This document shows positions 1-12,504 of a DNA stretch of 64,000 bases, in pieces. The notes beneath the pieces are model-generated. The model saw only the letters and a list, made by a program, of their open reading frames with translations, did not search any database and was not told where the DNA came from. The first letter of the stretch is position 1. Each line of letters starts with the position of its first letter. The position numbers and the translations under genes were made by a program. This stretch comes from Callipepla californica brunnescens (taxonomy: Eukaryota > Chordata > Aves > Galliformes > Odontophoridae): NCBI GenBank assembly GCA_023055505.1, contig JALIRH010000001.1, positions 14,480,967-14,544,966 of the forward strand. Reading direction: 5' to 3'.

Positions 1-3000
1 TCTTTTTTGGTTTCAGGACATTTATATACCAGGTAGAGGTATATGAACCCAGACAGTTTCATCTAAGAGAATTTTTGCTTGTGAAAGAATTCAGAAAAGT
101 TTCATTTGTTCCACTTAGGTTTGCATTTTTGCCTATTGTTTGACAGGAATTCTACAAAAGATTTATGAAGAGTTAAAGAAAAGTTAAATTTGGCAAATAC
201 AAGACAGAACAAAAGATTCTTCTCTGGAAAAAAAAAATGCTTAGAATAATGATAACAAAAAAAAATTAGATAAAACCCTCATGACAGTAACATCAATATT
301 TTGTAACTTTTTTAAAATAAAAAATGCAAAGACAAGGGATCTCTCTACTTTGCAAGGGAACTCTTCATTGGTATTTGAAACTGAACAACTCAGAAATGAT
401 ACTGTGGCACACCACGCTTTCATCAAACACATTAGCTTGTAATATTTCTCACCTCTATGGAGTTACTGATGATATTATTTGGTTTTTATGTGATAGGGAA
501 TGAAGGGGAATTGGGAATGCATTATTTCAGTAGATTATAAATAACTCTACATTAAAGACCCATAGCCTTGAAAGATGTGCTTTCTTTTCTTTTCAGGAAC
601 ACAGTAGTTTTTTAATTTTCACAGTCACAGATTTTTTATATTACAATAAATACAAGATCTGTGTTGTTTTATCCTGAAATACTACAACATGACTAACATA
701 GTGCTGAATTGATATGGAGGTCCAGTGTTGCTTTTTTTTTTTTCAGTAACCTCGGGAATCTTCAGGACCACTACATGTTTGCTAGTATGCCAGAGGGATA
801 CTGTTGACAGTGGGTAGTGGGTATTACAGTTCTGTTTTACAGAAAAGACAAGCAAATCTACACACTCCTTCCTCTTTCACACTAATGAAAAGTCCTCACT
901 GATGAACGTACTAATTTACTCTGGAAAATATCTGATGATAATATTAAATATTAAATATCTAATGTTAATATAAAATCCTAGGTAAATATGTCTCTTCTGT
1001 AACCCAGGAATTTATCATAATGACAAAGTTTAGAAGAAAACTGATGTAAAATTCTGAAGAGTTAAGGTCAGCTTATGACAGTAATCAAGGAATTTCAATA
1101 CTTTATTAAAATATTTCAGCATTTTATACTATCATATTCCTTGTTAGTTTCACTAAATATTATTACTGATATTCAATAGACAGAAGTGTTTCAGTACCTC
1201 TGCCCTCACAATCAAGTTTTTAGGTTGCAGAAATTCAATCTTAAAATGTTTCAATTAACTCTATGAACATATAAAGGATAAGGTTCAATTCACAGAATTT
1301 TAAGTTTGAAGTTAGTGTATTATATCTTTTTAAAAATGTATACAATGTTGTTGACCTGATCACACTAACAGTTTGAGAACTGTTATATTACTCATTTTTT
1401 CTTAAATATGCACAAACAGGTAGTACTTGTGCTTGTCAACATTTTGAACTATTTGAACTCATCTTTCATCTTAAAGCTCTTCTTTATGAAATATTAGAAC
1501 TACATGCTTAGATCTGCTGCTTGAGACATCTTCTCCAAAGCATGCTCGGTTAGCATGTTTCTGATTGAAAATTGCGTTCTTCATGAGATGCCAAAATAAT
1601 ATCCTTAATTATAACTTGCCAAAAACATGAATTTCATTGATGGAAAGTTAAGACTATCTGAACATCTACAGAAAGCTAATTGGAAAATATGACAAGTTTT
1701 TTAAAAAATACTTCCTACTGTTAAAGACAATTTCATTAATCACAATCAAATGTTATTTATTTTTTATACCCTGCTTTTAGACAGCTCACATTTAGTACAA
1801 TCTGGTGTAGTACACGAAACTATTTAAATATTGCTTTCAACTTTTTGGAGCCTTTTGTTTTACCAGACTTCTGTGTTACTTCACTGTGCAATTTACTGAA
1901 GGCTAGTAATTATTAGGACATGTGGTAGGCGTTTATCACCAGTAACATCACACAACCCACTCTATGATCAAGATACAATAGGGCAAATGGTACAATTAAA
2001 GGCACATTCTTTGGTGCATAACAATAGAAGCCTTGTGACATGGAAAGATTAAGAAAAGACTCAAACATCTTTAAAACTACTCATTACCACCCGTAAAAAT
2101 GTGCATGTCTGACCTTTATGGTAATCAGTAGTACTCCTCTTGTGCATTATGGAGCTAAATAAGCTTTATTTTAGACACAAAGAATTCTTTGCAGTGACCC
2201 GCAGTTAACTTAGCTGATCTCAGAGCACACGCTTACGATGAATCAACCCATCTCTGGTCATAATGATAGGCCATCATCTTTATCAACCAGTTTATGATGA
2301 CAGGCAGAAAACTGTACCATAGATTTTCCTGCCAAGTGGAGTAGTATTTAAATGTTGACTGCTACATACATCAGATTAACAAGGTTGCAAAGTTACTGAG
2401 AATCCCATTCCCTGAGGTGCGGATTCACCCTGTGGTACCATTATACCATAAGGTATATCAAAGATAATTGCTTAGTTTATTATCCTGTTGTCTTTTATGT
2501 CAGCCCCTAATTGTGAATTCAGAAGCTTCTTGATCTCCCAGTTCCTTATGGACCTTCTATTAACCCCATTCAGTTTAATTAGGATTTATTACTATTTTTA
2601 ATTGTAAAGTGCAGAATTTTTTTTAAATAGAAGTTTCCAAATAACATACAATTTATTCATACAGCTTCAGTACAGGAGCTATCAGTAGCACACTGAGTCA
2701 GCTTTTTAAAGACAAGTCTTTCAAGCTCCTTTTCTATTCCTTTCCAAAATCTGGTATATCAACTTTCAGAATTTTGTAACCAGATTTTTTAGAATTTTAA
2801 TATTCTATTAAAGACCATGTAAAGATTTCTGTAGTAAAATCAGATTATTATTGTTCTTTACAATTTTAAGGAACCATCCTAACAGAATGCCATCTTCTCT
2901 ACAATCCTGAAAAATGGTGGTCGAACTTTCAGAGTCCTTGTGCTGCACTTACAGAGAACAATTTAAATGCATTCCTCTTAAATACCACATGAAACCTAAA

Positions 3001-3190
3001 GAACCCAGAAACAGTTAAAAACTATGGCCTGGCTAGTACAGATAAGTAGTCATTCATAATTCCTCCTAATGTATACAATATTAATCTGTATGTACCTAGA
3101 AAATCTGACTACTTCCTATACTTCAAAGTCATTGCCTTTGCTATGAGACCTAGAAAGTGCTTCAGGATTCATTATGACATGTGGAATATA
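1..3190. other. AT-rich non-coding stretch, nothing recognised
   Basis: No repeat family, RNA gene or convincing exon was seen. There are scattered short A and T runs, and all open frames are short. A stretch near 2950-2970 has a GTAAGT-like donor on the minus strand but no usable acceptor. Confidence 0.6.
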
Positions 3191-3193
3191 TAA

Positions 3194-3341
3194 GCAATAA
3201 GGCATGACAGGGAGTGTGGTTATCATAAGATAATCACACCCCTGGGTCATTACAAAGCATGAGGTGCAGCCGAGCACCTCTCTTTCCCCCTGGGGTGTGA
3301 TTATATCATGATAAGCACACTTCATGCAGTTACCTTATTGC
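3194..3341. repeat. 148-bp imperfect palindrome with nested hairpins (MITE-like or structured RNA)
   Basis: The outer 9 bp (GCAATAAGG at 3194-3202 against CCTTATTGC at 3333-3341) pair perfectly. A second pair of arms, 3213-3245 and 3289-3321, matches at 29 of 33 positions in inverted orientation. The centre holds a perfect 7-bp hairpin, GAGGTGC/GCACCTC, at 3261-3280. Each 33-bp arm is itself close to self-complementary (GTGTGGTTAT against ATAATCACAC), so the whole can fold as a branched structure. The flanks are ATATATAA (3186-3193) and TTTTATAA (3342-3349), matching at 6 of 8, which would fit an old 8-bp target duplication of hAT type. I do not recognise the family. A small non-autonomous DNA transposon is the best guess; a hairpin RNA is the alternative. 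Confidence 0.7.
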
Positions 3342-3636
3342 TTTTATAAAAAGTCTTTGTTGGGAAGAAAAACTGTATTTTTTACTTAAAGATGATAAAG
3401 TTGGCAGTTTACAATGTTGAGCAGTACTTTCTGCTAAGCTCAATGGTTTATATGTATTAATCTACTCCTTTGGAATGTACATCTGCCAAAGCCGATCTGA
3501 ATTCATCAATCAAAGAAGGTTTCCATAATTTAGCTTGTGTTCAAACGATCCTTCTGGAAAAGGACATGTGCATGTCCCAGACAATCCCATATCACTGCCT
3601 ACTCACAGAACAGCTACTTCCTTTTTCCAAATTAAA

Positions 3637-3659
3637 ACAACAACAACAACAACAAACAA
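3637..3659. repeat. (CAA)n microsatellite
   Basis: Short run of CAA units ending in an imperfect AACAAACAAA. Confidence 0.9.
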
Positions 3660-6600
3660 AGTTACTTAACTGAAAGTTAAAAGACATTTTAAACAGATGC
3701 ATTTACAGGAAACTGTAGCCTTCAGTAAGTGGAAATGAATTCAACTTGACAAACAAGAAAAAGTTTCTAACTTGCTTTGCCCCTGGTAGGTGATCTTCCA
3801 CAAATTAAGGGTGACAACTTAATTTGGGGTCCTAGATAAACTACAAAATCCCACTGCTGTCATTCAGAATGTAGCCTAAGGGGTCTAATGTGATCTTTTG
3901 GATTTACAAACACCTGCCTTGGATTATGCCATATGTCTTCTTAGTGGCTCCAGGGGTGTATGCTCTGTCCAGTGTTCAGCTCATTTTGCGCCTTAAGAAT
4001 GCATAACTGCACACAGGATATGAAGGCTTGCATCCATTTACAATTTATCAAGTGTGATGGCCATGTTCTGATTTCAGAAGCGTTCAGTGGTCTGGAAAAG
4101 GGCATATGTATGGGCTGAATTTGGCCCTGGGCCATTTATGAATATAGGTAACACTTTTCACCTAACATGAGCAAGACACAAATTCAACTGTTTAATTTAA
4201 ATAGGTCCTTGTCACCATATCTTCCAGACTTAAGAGGCAGGGCTAGGAACACTGTCAGTATCCAGGATGAAAAGGAAAAATTCCAGTAGCCTTCTGTCTT
4301 CCAGGATTGAATTTGACACAATGCTTTCACTACACAATAATGCATAAAATCTTGCTTCTCCCAACAACAATTTGAACTCTGCACTTTGTCTTTATATTTT
4401 AATCATATAGAAGTGCAACATTTGCATATATTTATTTGATTATTCTTCTATCCCATATTGCCAGTTTCTTTTTCAACTGTAAGTCCATTTCTTAATACAA
4501 CTATTATAATTCTAACATTAAATATTTATATAAATATATATGTAATATACAATATATTAAAATTATATTCCCAAAGAAATGAAATCATATCAAAAGATAC
4601 ATCTCTGAAACATTTCCTTGGAAATATATGAATTTATCATGAGTAAAAATCTGCCCTTTCAAATAGAAATTAGTTACAGTATAATTTAATAAAAGCAACA
4701 GAAAACAACTGAGAAAAATAAGGACAGAATTAAAAAATACTAAGCTGATGTCAACAATTTTCAGATGACATACTTTTATATTATTTGAATTATTTTATAT
4801 TATGTGAGGATATTTGCAAATAACTTCAGAAGTGGTATCCTTCTCTGAAGGAGATGATTTGAAAGTGGGAGTTGCTATTACTTCCTTAAAATGAGATGGA
4901 AACAATGGATCTTAGTGGAGAAGTTAATGTCAGCCCATTTGTTCTTAAAGCACAAACTTTAAAAACTGCAGATAGTAAAATTACCATCTATTGGTTTGTA
5001 AAAGCATTACTAGTATTTCTTGACTCTGGAAGCACTAACATGCAGATACAGACTCAGTATTTCTATGTTCTGGAAATGAAGTTTTACTGCAAAACTCTTA
5101 CTCCACATTTTAGATTCTGGCTACGCAAGGAATACCAATCTAAACTAGGCTAAATACAAATAGTAAAACTTTTTTTTTTTTCTTTCAGTTTATTTGAATT
5201 TTATTTATATTTCAATTTTATTTGAGTAGAAATGGCAACACAATGCTTGGGTGTGGAGAGTCAACCTTATATCTGCTTCTGTGTAATCTGAATGTTTTTC
5301 TTACAGCTTATCATCCTTTTAATATAGAGCTCCTGTGTATGCTATAAAATAACTTGTTACCACACCACAGTTAATTATTTGAAATAGTATCATGATATGT
5401 TTGTTGATGAATTACAGGATAGAAAGTATGGAGAAAAGTCAGAAAGAGGGAATTTGTTAAGAAATATGGTTTGTGTAAATGATATACTATATAAAACAAA
5501 GGCAGTACATCTAGAATTTCTTTATTAATGTACTTCTACACATTGAATTTGATCATGTCCTGATCTGCACTGAGGACCTCCAATAAAGGACTGAAAATAC
5601 TAGTATTATAGAGCATCAGAGAAGGTACATGCAAGTAACTCTCAATGGATAGGTGACTACCAGCTTTTAAAAACTGGTCATTAGGATGCATTTGTCCAAC
5701 AGATTTCCAGTACTTTCTGCATAAAAGCAACAGTGGGTATTAGCATATTTAAAATCTCTTTATTCCCTTGACTGGTAACCATGGCTACATTTACCTAGAT
5801 TTTCTCTCCTCCTCTGCAATTGGATCCCAGAACAGTGGGCATAAGCAGGCTTAGAAGTGGCGAGTAATAGTCAGCCTCTGCCACGTTGCTCCAAGTAGTA
5901 TTGCTAGTGAAGGCTTCTCTGCTACAGAGAACTTAGTGGGAGCACAGGAACTGTCTTATTAACTTACTAGACAATACTCCTTATTCACTACAGCCCTTGC
6001 TATCTTGCAACAAACTTCACTTTGGTCAGAGAGCAGGACGTACTTTTCATCTGTTCTGAGGAAAATTACATCTTTATTCCCAATAGATAGACTGGTTTAA
6101 AAAACGTATCTGAAGCTTTAATACTTTCTATCTTCTTCAACACTAGATTTTTCTGGTGTGTGTGTGTTTTTGGTTTTTTGCTTGTTTCTTTATGGATTAA
6201 TTGGTATACATCAGGATAGAGTTGTTATTCAGATAAATTTCCATCCCTTACTGCAAATCTTAAATTTATGACCTCCCTGACATCAAGTAGCAAATCAGCT
6301 CCTCAGTTCAATCCTGTGTTAAGACATATTTCTATTTACTAGGTTTGAATTCAAAGTCATTCAGTTTTGAGCACCCTCCTGATTTACAAGACAAGAACAG
6401 ACTGTTCTCATTTATCTTCATCATTTCAACTGACTCTACTTTTTTTTCTACTATTCTCTAAGGTAAATAAAATTAATTTTCATTGCTCAGTTTTAATATT
6501 GCCCTCCTGTTTCTCAATGCCTTTTTCCAAATCTCTCAAAGGTCAGCAATGACCCTACACAGTACTTTAGATGAAGTCATGCCTTCATTTCATAAAATGT

Positions 6601-6847
6601 CATTTGAAATTTTTCTATTTCCTATCCTTTTCACTGCATACAAATATTTGCTTCCCATTTTAACAATAAGCATATGTGGAGCAGATAACTTCACTGAGTT
6701 GTCTTCAAAGTTTCCAAGGTTTCTGAAATGAGAATGCTTACTGAGCTTGGTGTGCCATGCTGTTCATAACTTTAAATAGTTCCTTTTGAAATTCCTCACA
6801 AGCACTGCTAATTTTCTGCAAAGTTTGCTTCATTGCTTTACACTACC
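3660..6847. other. AT-rich non-coding stretch
   Basis: Holds only short homopolymer runs (a T run near 5170-5182) and chance open frames. One exon-like piece is visible on the minus strand at 5305-5332: acceptor after ATAGCATACACAG, donor GTAAGAAA, reading ELYIKRMIS. It is too short to call alone. Confidence 0.5.
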
Positions 6848-6899
6848 CCTGAGGCAATCACATCCCGATTCTATAGCAATCTTCTGTTCATTTATAATA
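6848..6899 (+). repeat. 52-bp dispersed repeat, copy 1
   Basis: Begins CCTGAGGCAATCACATCC and ends TTTATAATA. It differs from a second copy at 8997-9048 at 5 of 52 positions with no gaps; similarity stops abruptly at both ends. The parent family was not recognised. Confidence 0.75.
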
Positions 6900-7767
6900 T
6901 ATTTTAAATTGTAATTTATTAATAACTATATTACATAATACAGGGCCACAGTTTAATCCATTAATCCATTGCTAGCATTTCTGATAGCAAAAAAATCATT
7001 TCTTCCTATTCTTTTTCCTTGTCTTGTAGACATTTTTAGTAAAACAATTCTTGTCTGTCATCTAACAACTACTTAGAGACTCTAATAACCTGACTCAAGG
7101 AAGGCTTGTAAAAGGCTTTCTTATTTTTGCACAGAAAATAATTCCGTATTTTAAAATATAGAATTAAGCACATAAAAATTAGTTCTCCTTTTCCACACTC
7201 AAGAAATTCTAGAAGATTAGTGAAATAGTTTAGCTCTGTAAAGCTTTTTCTACCGTTTTCTGTATACTATTTAGATTTACTACCTACTATCCAGATTTTA
7301 ATCTGAAAGTATCTATTTCCTCTTTTTTAAATTCATGTATCAACCAGTCAAACTCATGCAAGTCTAACTTCTACTAGTCTTAAATTATCTTTCTAAATAT
7401 AACATTTGAAGTATAAGAAATTTTAGTCCTGTAATTGTTTCCCAGTGTAAAGAAGATAACAATATGTTTGCTAGCCAATTCTGAAGTCCATATTTTATCA
7501 CTTTCCAACATTAAAGGCTTCCTCTAAATACAGAACACAAAGTTCTCACCTATTCTGGGGCAAACTTTGTGTCTATGTTTTCTATAGAGAGATACATTAT
7601 GTTCCACATAAGGAAGAAATTAGAGAGATTAAACTGATAGCTTGAGTATATAGCTGTCTGGAAAACAAACACAGGATTCATGAACTAAGAAAAAACAATT
7701 AATAAACTATAAGAAAGACAGTATACATTCAGAGCCCACTGCTGCACATTTTTGTTTGTAGGCATGC

Positions 7768-8034
7768 TCCCATGCTCAAAAAGTAATGCCTCTTGTTTAT
7801 GATGAATGCCAGTGGGTGCAATATTTTTCCACATGGAGGAATTCATGGATACAACTTTGCACTTCCATGTCTGATGCCATTTTGTCAGACTGCCCTCTGC
7901 TGCCTTCTGTGGCACATCAATAATACTGAATGAGATATCGGTGGGAAGGTTCAACCTCTACTGCCATACCACCATTTGCCTCTGAAGTTGTTGACCTACA
8001 TAACGCAGGAGGCATTACTTTCGGAGCAGCCCTC
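7768..8034 (-). mobile_element. Galluhop-type mariner, short deletion derivative
   Basis: The right end reads GGAGGCATTACTTTCGGAGC then AGCCCTC, the complement of the mariner 5' terminus. The left end carries the other terminus (GCTCAAAAAGTAATGCCTC). Inside are the family landmarks CATGGAGGAATTCA, CATTTTGTCAGACTGCCC and CTACTGCCATACCACCA. The 3' terminal repeat is joined near position 7800 almost directly to the 5' region, so about half of the usual 540-bp non-autonomous form is missing. No transposase can be made. Family assignment is from the remembered consensus. Confidence 0.85.
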
Positions 8035-8996
8035 ACACAAATGCCTTACGTACAGAGTCACTGCCACAACTGCAATATATCTGAGAGGAAAATTATCATT
8101 TTTCTTCTCTCAGACATAGTATTGCTGACATAAAACATATTCAGATTGGAAGAGAATTGTAATTAGGATAAATATTTGATGTCCAAAGTGCTATCATGTT
8201 AATACGGATGGTGTAGACAGATTTGCACGTAGCTACTGTATTGTCGTTGCCATTATATACTTCTGCTATTAAACAAATAAGAAAGATAGATTGAAACAGG
8301 CAATATCAAAACAGATTTACTTGAGCTGAGTTGTTAAGAGAGTCTTTCAGAAAATGAGGGCAGTAGAGCAAATAGTTACACCTCAGGAATGATAGTATAC
8401 TGTAATCTACTGGGAATGATAGGCTTAGGCTCAGCAGAAACAAATTCATACTTTTTTACTGAGATGCAGTCTATACAGGACACCTAGGCTGATTATAGGG
8501 GATGGTGTGGAAAACACAAAGAGGCCATGAAAGATCCTGTAATGTCAGGGTTACTTCGATCCACTTTACTTCAGTTTCAAAAGCTAAGACCCATTTCTCT
8601 AACGCTGTACTGGATCAGTCTGGTATTTCTTATGCAGTCACAATTTCCCCTTAAACCAGTAACAGTTTCATGGAAATGTGAAGCAAAGGTTTAGTAAACA
8701 AGGAAAGGTTAATACATTTTCCAAGTATAGATATATTAGAAAAACAAACAAACAAAAAAAAAACCCCATATCTGTTCTTTAGCATGTCAAAAATTATAAA
8801 ATCTTAACAGTGATTACATATATCAAAATTATAGAAGTGTTATAAGCGGTAATTTTAAAGGCAAATGCCTGCAAAATAAAAGGGTATAGATTTCTCTTTT
8901 TACAGGGATTTACAGTACTCATCAACTTGTATAGTTCACATTAGCATCCAGTGACATTGCTTTGTCTGTATATATTTCTAGCTGTCAACAGAATGT

Positions 8997-9048
8997 CCTG
9001 AGGCAATCGCATCCTGATTCTATAGCTATCTTCTATTCTTTTATAATA
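8997..9048 (+). repeat. 52-bp dispersed repeat, copy 2
   Basis: Begins CCTGAGGCAATCGCATCC and ends TTTATAATA. It is the partner of 6848-6899 in the same orientation, 2.15 kb away. Confidence 0.75.
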
Positions 9049-9559
9049 CACAAGGGTCTAATTTTCCATCAGCAAAGCATGAAATCATGTAAGAATGCCA
9101 CATAACCAGCAAGTGCAAACAAGCAGCACTTTTTCTACACATAAAAATGCTTCGTAAAATAACAAATAAATTAAATCTTCTTGTTCAAGTAAAGTGCTTG
9201 AAAACCGAGACCATTTTTAGAAATTAGAGTACTCTGCACAGAAGTGGCCATGCCACACTGTTCCTCTCAACACGTGTACAGTCTCACTGTGTGATAAAAT
9301 CATTTCACTCAGACTGATGGTGGAGCTCTATTTCCTGGACAGATAATTCAGTTGCAAACAGCAGGCATATTAATTGAATTAATATACGCATTAAACTGCT
9401 AGCAAGTTAACAGAAGTACTGTGCTGAAATTTGATAATGTAAGTTTACTGTTCCAGCAGCAGTACATTTGCCCAATAGCTGTGAATCTTCCTATAAAGTG
9501 ATTTATAAAAATTCAGCGGAGCAGAATGGGCACGCTGACTGTTATTTGCTGCTTTCAGT

Positions 9560-9596
9560 GTTGTTGTTTTTTTTGTTGTTTGTTTGTTTGTTTTTC
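9560..9596. repeat. T-rich run with (TTTG)n
   Basis: TTGTTG and an eight-T run followed by several TTTG units. Confidence 0.85.
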
Positions 9597-10145
9597 CCTG
9601 TGATTTAGTTAGAGAAAATACTAAGCCTTAGCAATTAAACCATTTCAAAATGTAACAGGGTATAGGTGCATATGTGGTAGTCAGTCTCTAACTCCCTATC
9701 TGGAGTACGTGCAGAGTTCTGCAGTATTTCCAGTCATCACTAGCAACCTCCTTCAGCAGCTCATGTACACTTGAACCACATTCAGGACATATGGCTTCCT
9801 TGCTAGAGGAACCACAGAGACAAAGCTCAGTTTAGCCTCAGCGTACTGACTACAATTGCCAAAATCATATTTTTCCTCCCTGCCTCTCATATTTCTCCAA
9901 CTTCAGGGGATTTTTAACACCCTTTTCTGTATAATGTACAGTTTATTTAGCACATGGCTTTCAGATGTCTGGCTGCAAAGAAACCTGTTGTAATTGAAGG
10001 GAGACATGTTTTGAATAAAGTAGCTAGCACTTTTAATCTCTACTGTATTTAGTACAATAGGATCTTTCAGAAAAAAAAATGGATTTTCCATAATAAAGAG
10101 GACCACATAGTCTATGTTCATGAAAAGAACTGACCCAGAATTTAC

Positions 10146-10216
10146 ATGTATAACTTCCAGTAAATCTGTCTGTGTCAGCTCCTCACTGCTCTTAGCAATA
10201 CCTTTTAGCAACGAGC
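10146..10216 (-). CDS. candidate internal exon of unidentified gene B (71 nt)
   Basis: On the minus strand a strong pyrimidine-rich acceptor (TGATGTTGTCTTGCACAG) is followed by 71 nt open in the frame 2+69 nt and then the donor CAT|GTAAAT. The peptide reads SLLKGIAKSSEELTQTDLL then EVIH. The two leading bases complete a codon left by the exon at 14773-14964 (A plus GC gives Ser), so the two join in phase as ...CIITQ-S-SLLKG.... The piece lies inside the longest open frame of the window (9903-10523, 206 codons), but only this part is flanked by splice signals. Alternating hydrophobic and charged residues suggest helices. The pattern recalls the helical part of GAIN domains of adhesion receptors, which is an impression only. 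No downstream exon was found with confidence. Confidence 0.42.
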
Positions 10217-10219
10217 CTG

Positions 10220-12379
10220 TGCAAGACAACATCAGACAATATGAACTTGCTTTTCCATAAAAAAAAAAACAACAATTTCCTAGTTTGTGGAAATATTTCC
10301 TAAATATTACAAAGCAAAGGAGAGATGTGATTTTATCTCCCCCTTTGATTGAAGGTGCTAGAAGCAAGGATAATTGTTGCCAGAGCATATCAGACACGAC
10401 AGAAGTGCTCAGCAGTGACTCACAGCAAGAATCCGGCACTGAGCCCATAGGGGAAAGTCCTGACCCTCTCCTCACTGGGGCAGCCTGGCCTACACTGGAA
10501 TCTGTGAGGCTGCCAGCCCACACAGGTGCAAGGATCTACTCTGAAATTAATCCCACAGTGCAGGAGTACTGAGAGTTGGCATCACCACACCCACAGCTAA
10601 GCACTCATTAATCAAGAACAGGTTTTCAGCAAGTTTTCACTGTTACTGGTCCTCAGGGGCCAAAGGAAAAAGACCATCTGCAACATCTGACAATCTGCTG
10701 CTCCAATGTTTCTTTCCTTAAAAATGGAATTAAAGGAAATAATTATGCAGATAAATACCCTTCTGGATAGAGAAGCCACCCTATAAAATTGGATTCAATT
10801 TGGACTTGAGTAAGCCTGGTTCAGAGCATGGCTTTGTAGCCCTCAATGAGCTAGCAGCCCAGTGCTAGTAGATGCCCGGTGCATAGTGAAGCAAGCAGCC
10901 TGTGCCCTCCTTACATATGCTGCTACCCCTAACCAAGGTAGTCCATGTTCAGCTTAGCTGTGCCCACTGGAATGAGGCAGAGGTACATCTGTTCTCACAG
11001 TCCTTCAGTCTTTACCGTACAAGGGGCACAGCAGCATTTCCCTTTCTCCCTGTGGGAGCTGAGACGTGGGAGCTGAGACATGGAAAGCTGAATGGTTCAG
11101 CTGCTGAACCTACTGAGACCTACTTAAAAATCCGTAACCGTGGCAATGCATGGTCTCTCCTCTGAGTAACCACAGTCTGAGTAGCCACTCTAACTTCTTT
11201 ACACGCTTGGCACATTTCTCTTGTCAGCAATGACAGTAAATTTACAGTGGAGTAAATTCTATCAGAGTAACTACAGGAAAACCAGAGAACTTTCGCCAAC
11301 AGTAAGCTGGAGAAACCCAGACAAAGCCAGTGTGCTATCCTGCTTGTAGTATTTTTTGTGATTTATCAGCCCTTGAATGTTTTTGCATCACTTCTGCCTG
11401 TCTTGTGTGGCACACATAGTAAAACTACACCTTTTCAGGAGCAAAGCTTTCACCCACCTCTGCCACATCTTTTGCTAATAGTTATACAGAGAACTTAAAG
11501 CTACATAACCAAACTTAATCTTTCTCATTTAGTACAATTGCAGACGCTCACTCAACTATGTGCACATTTTCTGATTTACACTACTGAATATAATTACGTA
11601 GTGATATCAAACACCCAGTTATGCTTTAAGGCATTGGGCCAAGTTGACCTGTTTCATATATAACCCATATGTTACACTAAGATTCCACATATTCTAAACT
11701 TTCATATAAAATCATTTCCTTTAAAAGAAAAATATTGTTTCTAGCTTTCACAGTTGTAAAGAAAACCTGCAATTGTTAGCAGACTGTAAACTGGTGCAAT
11801 GCCTAAGGCTGGGAACAGATGGAAAACTGGGCTCAGGAAAGAGTTAGCTCTACTTCTCTCATTTGCTCACTGGATGTTGATTTTAAAACCTAATGATGTC
11901 CCTTTATAAGTTAACACTAGATATTTTGGTGATCATTTAAATACACAGGCAGTAGAAAGTGTGGGAATTAAGCCCTCGTAGGTCATAATGGGAAAGAGAA
12001 TAAATACAGGCAAGGAAAAGTGAATACTGCAGCAACACTACTATCTATGAAATGCATTAGGAGAAAATAAGGAATAAATTATGCATAAAAGCAAAAGTTA
12101 AAAGAATGACAGGATTAGGAAACATCATGATGTGGGGAAATAGTAGCCATAAATTTACATCTCAAAATGAGAAATTAAAAAAGGCTTAAATAATCTCATT
12201 ATTCTGAAAACTCTTTTTTCAATTGTATCTTCTTTTCTGAATGTTTTCTTAATATCTGTATCATTATTTTGAAATGAAGCTTGCTTAATATTGCTGACAA
12301 ATATTTTCAGTAAATGAGCACCTGAAAGCCTTGGAGAACTCACCTCAAACAGAAGTTTTGTCCTGGTTTTTGATGGAGT
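10220..12379. other. non-coding stretch, less AT-rich around 10.4-11.2 kb
   Basis: The part near 10400-11160 has more G and C and gives plus-strand open frames of 95 codons (10285-10572) and 87 codons (10902-11165). Neither has convincing splice sites, a Kozak context or any recognised domain. No known repeat was seen. Confidence 0.5.
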
Positions 12380-12413
<34 letters not shown>

Positions 12414-12420
12414 GTTGTTT
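12380..12420. repeat. (TTG)n microsatellite
   Basis: About a dozen TTG units with a late TGTTG interruption. It directly abuts a pyrimidine tract. Confidence 0.95.
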
Positions 12421-12504
12421 CTTCCTTTTTCCTCTCCCCTCCCCTCCCCTCCTCTCCCCTCCTCTCCTCTCCCCTCCTCTCCTCTCCTCTCCTCTCTTCT
12501 TTTT
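12421..12504. repeat. pure pyrimidine tract of CTCCC/CTCCT units
   Basis: About 84 bases with no purine on the plus strand, built from interleaved CCCCT and CCTCT units. It has mirror symmetry of the kind that can form triplex DNA. It gives spurious low-complexity open frames on both strands (Pro/Ser on plus, Gly/Arg/Glu on minus). Confidence 0.95.

Noticed and set aside
3194..3341. tRNA, CRISPR repeat or bacterial-type terminator reading of the palindrome
   Set aside because: There are no A/B boxes, no spaced repeats, no trailing T run and no prokaryotic context.
9903..10523. A 206-codon minus-strand open frame as a complete gene
   Set aside because: No start context, composition outside 10146-10216 looks random (Phe runs from T tracts), and a splice donor interrupts it. 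Only the small splice-flanked part was kept.
10285..10572. A 95-codon plus-strand open frame with protein-like composition
   Set aside because: It overlaps the minus-strand candidate region's flank, has no splice sites or initiation context, and matches no known family.
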